A stretch of 64,000 nucleotides of DNA from Ruminococcus flavefaciens (GTDB lineage Bacteria; Bacillota; Clostridia; Oscillospirales; Ruminococcaceae), in contig NZ_FNWV01000006.1 of assembly GCF_900108555.1 (NCBI RefSeq), positions 1-64,000 of the forward strand. Reading direction: 5' to 3'. The notes under the pieces are model-generated. The model was given only the letters and a program-made list of their open reading frames with translations, was not told the DNA's origin and searched no databases. Below, piece by piece: positions 54,243-61,600 of this stretch. The position numbers and the translations under genes were made by a program. Numbering within the stretch: the first letter of the stretch is position 1; each line of letters begins with the position of its first letter.

Positions 54243-55592
54243 ATGAAAAATGATGTTTCCAAGAAGAAAAAGACTTCCAGAGAAAAACGTGTTTTAATTG
54301 CATCACTTTGTATTGCAGCTGCTGTTATGGCAGGCAGTACCTTTGCATGGTTCACCAGCAAGGATGAGGTTACTAACCGTTTGAGTGCAAGCGCTGACTA
54401 CAATGTAGCGATTGCCGAAGATTTTACTCCACCCGAGCAGTGGACACCCGGACAGGAGATCAATAAGGACGTTTCTGCTGTCAATACGGGAAATGTGGAC
54501 GCATTCGTCCGTATCGGCCTGCTACATGACGCAACTTTGACGGTTAAAGGAACTGGTGTTGCTGTACCCGCTGATGCTACAGCCCTTGCAAGTGCAGATA
54601 AAACAAACTGGGTGGAGCTGAAAACATCTGCTTCAAACACAAACACACCTACAGGCGGTAATGCTGTGAATAATAGTGCGAACGAAGTAACACTGCTTCA
54701 GGCAGGCGGTACACTTGTGATTGCAGGCGGTAAGGTTGTTACACCTTCTGACGCTTGGAATGTTCGCTCAGGTGACTCTTCAAATTCTGATTATTCCGGC
54801 GCAGGTCAGTTTGATCCTAATGTAACAAAGACTGTTGCAAACCCAACTAAGAACTATGCACAGCAGTACGGCAGTGGCTTATATATCTTTAAACGTAATG
54901 TTACTGACGGCGTTAAGTATTCCGGCTACTATTATGATGCAACTAATGATAAGTTCTATGAGCTTGAGCAGGAAACCGGCACTGTTTACATTGCAAATCT
55001 TGCTGCTGATGCAATTGCAGAGGATGCAAATGGTGTTGTTACATTGACCTCTGGTGCGCTTAACAATGTTAAGCTTGCCGCAACGAAGAAAATAACAATT
55101 GCAAACAATAGTGCAACACCTGCATTCAATATTACATGGATGAAAGACAACACTACAGAAGCTGTTGCTGATAAGTCTGATGCAACAATTATTCGTCTGA
55201 CTTATGTTGGTGATGATGATACTACTGCAAACAAAGCACTTGACGATGTTGTGATCGACATTAACCTTGCATCTGGCTGGAACACTAACTGGACTTACAA
55301 AGCTGCTACAAGTACAAAGATCGACGGCACAAATGATGTGGGCTATTTCTTCTACAAAAAGCTCCTTGCTCCAGGCGCAACAAGCGAGAAGCTTGTTGAC
55401 AGCGTAACACTTAACAAGGATGTTACACAGGATGCGTACAAAGAGCTCGTTTACGATCTGACAGTAGTTCTCGACAGCATTCAGGTATCTCCTGACGAAG
55501 CAAAGTCTAATGGAAGCATGGTAACTGCTGTAAATGGCGCTTCTTGGGGTGCACAAGCAGCGTATGACGGCACGACTGTAAGTTGGACATAA
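54243..55592 (+). CDS. TasA/CotN-like SipW-dependent matrix protein
   Basis: The 449-residue protein has a Lys-rich start, a hydrophobic core and GSTFAWFTSKDEVTNRLSA (about 31-49), the textbook SipW-dependent signal and TasA-family start. The region AVNTGNVDAFVRIGL (about 79-93) matches the conserved beta-strand edge of TasA-type subunits. The middle and C-terminus are Thr/Asn/Ala-rich beta structure. AGGAGG is close to the start. It lies directly after its presumed peptidase and probably forms the fibre backbone of this locus. Confidence 0.88.
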   Translation: MKNDVSKKKKTSREKRVLIASLCIAAAVMAGSTFAWFTSKDEVTNRLSASADYNVAIAEDFTPPEQWTPGQEINKDVSAVNTGNVDAFVRIGLLHDATLTVKGTGVAVPADATALASADKTNWVELKTSASNTNTPTGGNAVNNSANEVTLLQAGGTLVIAGGKVVTPSDAWNVRSGDSSNSDYSGAGQFDPNVTKTVANPTKNYAQQYGSGLYIFKRNVTDGVKYSGYYYDATNDKFYELEQETGTVYIANLAADAIAEDANGVVTLTSGALNNVKLAATKKITIANNSATPAFNITWMKDNTTEAVADKSDATIIRLTYVGDDDTTANKALDDVVIDINLASGWNTNWTYKAATSTKIDGTNDVGYFFYKKLLAPGATSEKLVDSVTLNKDVTQDAYKELVYDLTVVLDSIQVSPDEAKSNGSMVTAVNGASWGAQAAYDGTTVSWT

Positions 55593-55636
55593 TCGTCGGC
55601 ATCACACGAAAATTTTAACGGAAAGGAGACAGCGTA

Positions 55637-56407
55637 ATGCGTGCAAAGAAAATACTGACCGCCTTGTCAAGCTGTCTCCTTCTCCTTTCATCTTTAAGCT
55701 GTCCCATGACAGCTTTTGCGGATGTCGTTTTACCCGAAGGAGCGGTAAAGGGACTTCCGGAGAAGCTGACTGCCATGGACTCCGACGGTAAAGTCGTGAG
55801 TTCCGATACAGGTGAATACTTCTTCCATGTAGAAGATATGCAGTACGGCACAACTTATACCAAAGACGTACAGCTTATGAATCTACGTGATGACAAAGCG
55901 TATCACATTTATTTCTATGTTGAGCCTCTTTTCAAGAACGGTGAAATTGACCTTGAAAAAGGCTGCGAATGTATCTTTCAACTGGACGGTCAGGAGTTTT
56001 ACAAGGGTACCGTAACAGGCGACGGAAACTTTGATCTTACAAAGAAAGTTTACGACTGCGGATTATATAATCCCGGTGACAGTCATACACTGCGATGCTC
56101 GGTTGTATGGAACGATCTGGATGTACTTGTCGGAGTGGATAACGGGCACAGACTCGTTGATATCAACGGCGAACACGTTCTTGTCGGTTCACAGGATTCC
56201 GGATATGTGCAGGGTGAGATTGAGTTCAAATGGATTTTCTATGCTGCTGTTGACGAGAACTATGATCCGCCGAAAACAAGTCTGTTTCTGGCAAGCAACA
56301 AGTTCTGGATGATTGCCATTGCGGTGGTTGCGGTCATGACCGGTGGTATGCTCCTGCTTGTGTTCGTGAAAAAGAAACAGCAAAAGGAAAAAGCGCATGA
56401 AGCGTAA
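55637..56407 (+). CDS. Surface protein with sortase-like C-terminal anchor
   Basis: The 256-residue protein has a classical signal peptide ending TAFADVV, a beta-rich domain and a C-terminal signal of PPKTS (about 213-217), then a hydrophobic helix and a KKKQQKEK tail. This is the tripartite layout of sortase substrates, although the motif is not LPxTG. The next gene, overlapping by 11 bases, encodes a class B sortase, so PPKTS is a plausible recognition sequence. It may be the wall anchor or base of the fibre. Confidence 0.75.
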   Translation: MRAKKILTALSSCLLLLSSLSCPMTAFADVVLPEGAVKGLPEKLTAMDSDGKVVSSDTGEYFFHVEDMQYGTTYTKDVQLMNLRDDKAYHIYFYVEPLFKNGEIDLEKGCECIFQLDGQEFYKGTVTGDGNFDLTKKVYDCGLYNPGDSHTLRCSVVWNDLDVLVGVDNGHRLVDINGEHVLVGSQDSGYVQGEIEFKWIFYAAVDENYDPPKTSLFLASNKFWMIAIAVVAVMTGGMLLLVFVKKKQQKEKAHEA

Positions 56408-57152
56408 GGCTATATTTGTAATTTTGCTTCTCCTGGTTGGTATCGGCGGCTACTGCGGTTACAGATATTATCGTGATGATATTCTTCCCGAAAAAATCAT
56501 AGACGAAACCCATGATGAGCAGATAAAGCTTTTTAATCGAGTGAAGCCCGAAGCGCAGGAAAAAACCTTATCGAATGAAGAAATTACCAATCCTCTGAAG
56601 CCTGCAAAAGAAGTAAATGATGCGGTAGTCGGTTGGATAACAATAGAAGGTACACATATTGACTTTCCAATCTGTCAGGCAAGGGATAATGACTTTTATC
56701 TGCATAATGGTCTGGATGGTCAGTACAATAATGAATTAGGTTGTCCGTTTCTCGATTATCGATGCGAGAGCAATTTCAGCGGATTCAATTCCATTGTGTA
56801 CGGTCACCACATGACACAGCAGAGGATGTTTGCTGATATTGCACTTTTTAAGGATAAGGCGTATTTACAGTCACATCAGAAAGGTACACTCACGCTGAAT
56901 GACGGAGTGCATAATGTTGATTTCTTCACATATATGAATGTAAAAAACACCGCACCTGCTTATCATGCAGTGTTTGTCAGTGATTCCGAAAAAGAAGAGT
57001 ATATTGACTATATTTTCTCGGATGCGGTATATATATTAAATTATTCGGTCGATGACTTAAAGCAGAATAATGATTTGCATCTCTTGCTTTTGTCAACCTG
57101 TACTTATGAGTTTACTGATGCTAGAGGTATTTTAATCGGTATAATAGAATAA
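56397..57152 (+). CDS. Class B sortase
   Basis: The 251-residue protein has one N-terminal transmembrane helix (about 5-25) and a sortase fold. The active site is complete: His137 in VYGHHM, Cys235 in LSTCTYE and Arg243 in DARGILIG. The insert before the catalytic Cys and the LSTC context match class B enzymes. It would attach the protein encoded upstream, and perhaps the large adhesin, to peptidoglycan or to other subunits. It is translationally coupled to the preceding gene. Confidence 0.9.
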   Translation: MKRKAIFVILLLLVGIGGYCGYRYYRDDILPEKIIDETHDEQIKLFNRVKPEAQEKTLSNEEITNPLKPAKEVNDAVVGWITIEGTHIDFPICQARDNDFYLHNGLDGQYNNELGCPFLDYRCESNFSGFNSIVYGHHMTQQRMFADIALFKDKAYLQSHQKGTLTLNDGVHNVDFFTYMNVKNTAPAYHAVFVSDSEKEEYIDYIFSDAVYILNYSVDDLKQNNDLHLLLLSTCTYEFTDARGILIGIIE

Positions 57153-57356
57153 CAGAGTCTATCCCCCATGATGCTCTGCTTATTATTTGAATAATAACAG
57201 ATTTTATCTGAATACATATAAAACAGAGAAAAATACACAAGGGCAGAGAGAATATGTTTCTGCTCTGAGGCCGCACTTGATTCTTATGGGGGAATTGGGT
57301 GCGTTTTTATTATATTTACAGATGATTACAGAAGGAATTGCTTATGCAGCGATATT

Positions 57357-57854
57357 ATGGCAAGAAAGATATTCGATAAAGTATATAAAATACTATCAAC
57401 GATTGTGATTACAATCGGCGTGATACTGGTTATAACCTACCTCTGCGGCATCCGGCTGTATCACGTAAAATCCGGCTCAATGGGAGAACTACTTCCCGTC
57501 GGAAGTGTGTGCTTTGTAAGTACTTACAGCAAGTATGAGAATATCAAAACCGGAGATGTTATTTCATTCAAGGTTGATGATGATATGCTTGTAACACACA
57601 GAGCCGTCAGAATAACCGATGTCGGAATTTATACCAAGGGTGATGCGAATAATACAGAAGACCCTGATGCAGTGACAAAAAAAAATTATATTGGCAAAAC
57701 GATATTTGCTTTGCCTCATGTAGGAGATATGTTTATCTTCTTCCGTACAACAGTGGGCAAAGTATCTATTGTGGCTGCACTTATACTCCTGCTTATCATG
57801 GGCAGAATTTATAAAATGAATGATACAGAAGAAAAAGGCGAAATTAATAGATAA
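57357..57854 (+). CDS. SipW-type signal peptidase I (second locus, second copy)
   Basis: A 165-residue minimal SipW: one N-terminal helix (about 12-30), Ser41 in KSGSMGE, His81 in VTHRAVR, TKGDANNTED and a C-terminal helix near 137-152. The ribosome binding site GAAGGAA is unusually far (about 20 bases) from the ATG, and a tiny out-of-frame reading frame starts between them at 57344, so translation may be weak or coupled. The 204-bp gap before it holds no supported gene. It may be specific for the cargo encoded next. Confidence 0.87.
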   Translation: MARKIFDKVYKILSTIVITIGVILVITYLCGIRLYHVKSGSMGELLPVGSVCFVSTYSKYENIKTGDVISFKVDDDMLVTHRAVRITDVGIYTKGDANNTEDPDAVTKKNYIGKTIFALPHVGDMFIFFRTTVGKVSIVAALILLLIMGRIYKMNDTEEKGEINR

Positions 57855-57890
57855 GCTGACTATATACATAAGCGAAAGGAGGGGGTTCCT

Positions 57891-58658
57891 GTGGCGACTG
57901 TTATGCAGAAAGTCAACACTGTTGTAAATAAAATGTTTCATGGCAATAAGCGTCAGATGATTACATTTGCGGCTGCATTGTTTATTGTTTATGTTTTGCT
58001 TCTTTCAGGTATCTTCTCCTATTTTCACAGCGAAGATGCCGTCACAAACAGGCTAGATGCAAAGAGCGGCGCTGTTACCATACAAGAGCCTGAATGGGAC
58101 AGTACGGGACAGTATAAAGCAAAAGCATCCGAGCCGGGAATGAAAATTGAAAAAGACCCGTCCGGTTATAATAACGGGCAGGTTGACTTGTTTATCAGGT
58201 TGAAAATGACGATAGACGCAAGTAACTACACAAAGAAAAATGATACTTATGATTTAACTTATCATTATGATGAAAGCTACCGTGTCAACGCAATTCTGGA
58301 TGCTATAAAGCTGGAGAACAATGATTCGTTTTTGAATGTTGCAAGAACAGACACAACCAACACAAACTTCATAATGGATACTGTTTCCGAAAGCGGCAAA
58401 ACAGTTTATTATTTTTATTATACAGGCGGAGACAAGAATGATCAAAACTCAGATATTATGAAGATGGTAAAACCCAAGGAAAGTACAAAAGAACTTTTCG
58501 ATCATATAGATATACCGATTTATAAGAAAGACTATCTTGGCGTGTTTGATCAGCAATACAATATCATTCTGGAGGCAGAAGGAATCCCTGCTGCAAATTA
58601 TCCGAATGGACTGACAGTTGAAGAGGCGAAAGGTAATGCAAGTCCGTTTAATGAATAA
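57891..58658 (+). CDS. SipW-dependent cargo protein with variant motif (FSYFHSEDAVTNRL)
   Basis: The 255-residue protein has a helix (about 22-43) followed by SYFHSEDAVTNRLDAK, clearly related to AWFTSKDEVTNRLSA in the TasA-like protein of this locus but with Tyr-Phe-His in place of Trp-Phe-Thr. The remainder is a soluble beta-rich domain. It starts at a GTG with AAAGGAGGGGG upstream. Its variation may match the second SipW encoded just before. It is probably a minor subunit. Confidence 0.75.
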   Translation: MATVMQKVNTVVNKMFHGNKRQMITFAAALFIVYVLLLSGIFSYFHSEDAVTNRLDAKSGAVTIQEPEWDSTGQYKAKASEPGMKIEKDPSGYNNGQVDLFIRLKMTIDASNYTKKNDTYDLTYHYDESYRVNAILDAIKLENNDSFLNVARTDTTNTNFIMDTVSESGKTVYYFYYTGGDKNDQNSDIMKMVKPKESTKELFDHIDIPIYKKDYLGVFDQQYNIILEAEGIPAANYPNGLTVEEAKGNASPFNE

Positions 58659-58694
58659 TCATACAACAAATTCTAATGAAAGGAAGATGGCGTA

Positions 58695-61600
58695 ATGTTT
58701 GATATATTTACGAAAAGAATAGCCCGCTTTATAGTCTCTACAGTCATGGCAACATCAAATGTTATGCCAATGGCTTCTATTGTTTCAGAAAATATTGAAC
58801 CTGATTTGACTTATCAGAGCATTGAACTGTATCCGAACGGAGAAGAGGCAGAACAGATCGTGACACTGGACGGCATGATGCCGGAAGGGGCAAAGGCGAC
58901 TGCTGTGGATGTTTCAGAGGAGCACGATGGTATTGCGGCTTATGATATTACGATCAAGAACGGATGGAGAGAGTATCAGCCGGGAGAAGAGAATCCTATT
59001 AAGGTTGAAATTACTGATCCTGTGATCTCGGATAGTGTAACGCTTTGGCATATCCACGATAACGGAAAAAGAGAGCAGTTATTTGACTTTACCGCTGAGG
59101 ACGGCAAGGTCAGCTTTTTGGCAACCGGGTTTTCAGTTTATGAGATCGTTAACAATGAAATAGGAAAAAGCATTACCAGTACCGTGATTCCTGTAACGGG
59201 AAGCAGCTCTGCATTTGATACATATACAGTAACTTCTGTTGGTACAAAAGAAAGTTTTACTTATGATGTTGTCCAAAAAGAATACCCTCAAATGTATGGA
59301 ACTGCTACGCAAATCGCTGATCTTAATGATCTAAAAGCTCATATTAATAATGGTGATGGTTTTTATATAAGTAGTGTAAAAACTGGTTTTTTTGCAAAAA
59401 ACTATCAAGAAAATAATTTGAAGCTTTATAAAGGTGCTGGCAGAACTGGTATAGCCATTACTGGCAGCTATGCTAATGACAACAATAATGCCAATTTGTT
59501 AAATGCGTATAATGCGGGAGCAAAGTGCTTTTATTTCGAAGCAATTGATGCAACGAATAATTTATATAAAATATATACAATTGATACGTTAGAAAGCGGA
59601 GATACAATTACGAAATATGTAGGACATAATACAACTAATAAGAACAGATTATATTTGACAAACGATAATAATAATCAAATTGCCGATAATTTATCTACGG
59701 CAACGAGTTGGAAAATACAATATGATTCAACTGGGCAATATTTTTATTTTAGTGATAATAACTGGTATTGGAACGAAACGTATGAATCAGATAAACCCAA
59801 CTATGGCTTTTCGGCTTATAGTGATGGCCCTACAAAGGATATTGGTGCAAGATTTAAATTATGGTTATACACCCCGCCTGATCTATCGACCGACCCTTAC
59901 GGACTTGATGGAAATACTTATGGCCTTGTAAGTTATAAAGATGATGCAAACGGCAATGCATTAATGGCCGGAAATTATAATAACACCGGAACACAGCTTG
60001 GAAATATCGCTTTAAACCGTGTTGTAGACAGCGAAACAAATGCTGTTTCTTATTCGGCTGATTATGGCATTACAGGCTGGAAATTTGACTGGATAAAAGG
60101 CACTACAAAATACAAAATCAGTGCCATTGCGGATGACGGTGCAGGACGGAAATATCTGAAAATCACTTCAAGCGGTATAAGCTTAGAAGCAGATGCTGCG
60201 GAAGCTTCGGAAATCACAGTTACACCTAACAACAAAAACATGATACAGCTTTCCGCAGATGGATATAAGATAAATTGCAATAATGATACAAATTTCATTG
60301 TTTCAAATAACAGCGCAACTGTATTTGAACTTGTGAATATATCATCTGCTCAGGCAGATTCACTGGAACTTGACGGAAATACATATGCTCTTATCAACAA
60401 GCAGGATACCATCAAAGGCAATGCTATGATGGCATTGGCTGATTCAACTGCAAATCGTTTGGATAACCAGATCGTACAGGTAACAGAGACAGGTTATATC
60501 TTTTCCGGTGGATTATCCGGCTGGACATTCCACAATGTCGATACAAACCATTATACAATCTCTAACGGTTCACAATACTTGAAGCTTGTCAATGGCATTC
60601 TGACACTTTCCGATACTCCGTTTATTCTGACAGTTGTTGCAGGCACAGGAGATAATGCAGGTAAGATCAGTATTCGTAATGTAACAGATAAGCGTATAAT
60701 TATAAGAAATAAAAATGAAAATTTTTATGATACAGGTATACCTAATAATGTTGAAAATGCAGACAGATGGTTTGATCTTTCTGTAATACCAACGCCTCCA
60801 ACGGCAGATCCGTTTGGACTTGACGGAAAGACCTATGGTATCATCAATCAGATAAATAGTATGTCTGGTAATGCCGTACTGACAGAAGGAAGCCTTTCGG
60901 GTCTGGCAGCTACCTATTCGGATTCCAGCGGCAAAGGTGTATATACTACACAGCGTGTCGTTCCGGGCTGGACATTCCATTGGCAGGGAAATGCAAATTA
61001 TAAGCTTTCCGCAAATATGGGCAACGGAATTACAAAATGGCTGAGCTTCACTTCTTCCGGTGTTTCTCTGGTTGATGAATCTCAGGCTACTGCTGTAAAT
61101 GTGATAGTTGACGGGACAGATCATCATGGAAAAATCCAGATCAGACCACTTCTTGATACCTCAATCAGTGCTCTGGGAAAAGATGGTAATAATCATAAAA
61201 GACAAACAAAGAGTTTTTCTGATCTGACCGGTTCACAATTCTGGTACGATCTGGTAAAGGTCAGTGCAAATGATCCATACAAACTTAACGGTAAAACCTA
61301 TGGTTTGATGAACTATGTCAGCGGTGCAGCAGGAGATGCGCTGATCGCAGATAATAACGGTAACGCACTTGAAATGCTGACCTGTATTGTTCGTACCAAA
61401 AACAGCGGCAACAAAATGCTTTATGTAGCACAGGATACCGATATCACAGAATGGACTTTTGAGTACGAAAGCGAAGACAGATACTATCTCTATGCCGATT
61501 TCGGCGGTACCAAAAAATATCTTAATATTGGTACAACTGATGTTACCATCAGTGATGCGCCGCAGGCTATTAAAGTAACGCCAAACACTGCCGGCAAGAT

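Noticed and set aside
57187..57408. 73-codon frame between the sortase and the second SipW
   Set aside because: It begins at a TTG without a ribosome binding site and overlaps the SipW start in another frame; a small real peptide cannot be fully excluded.
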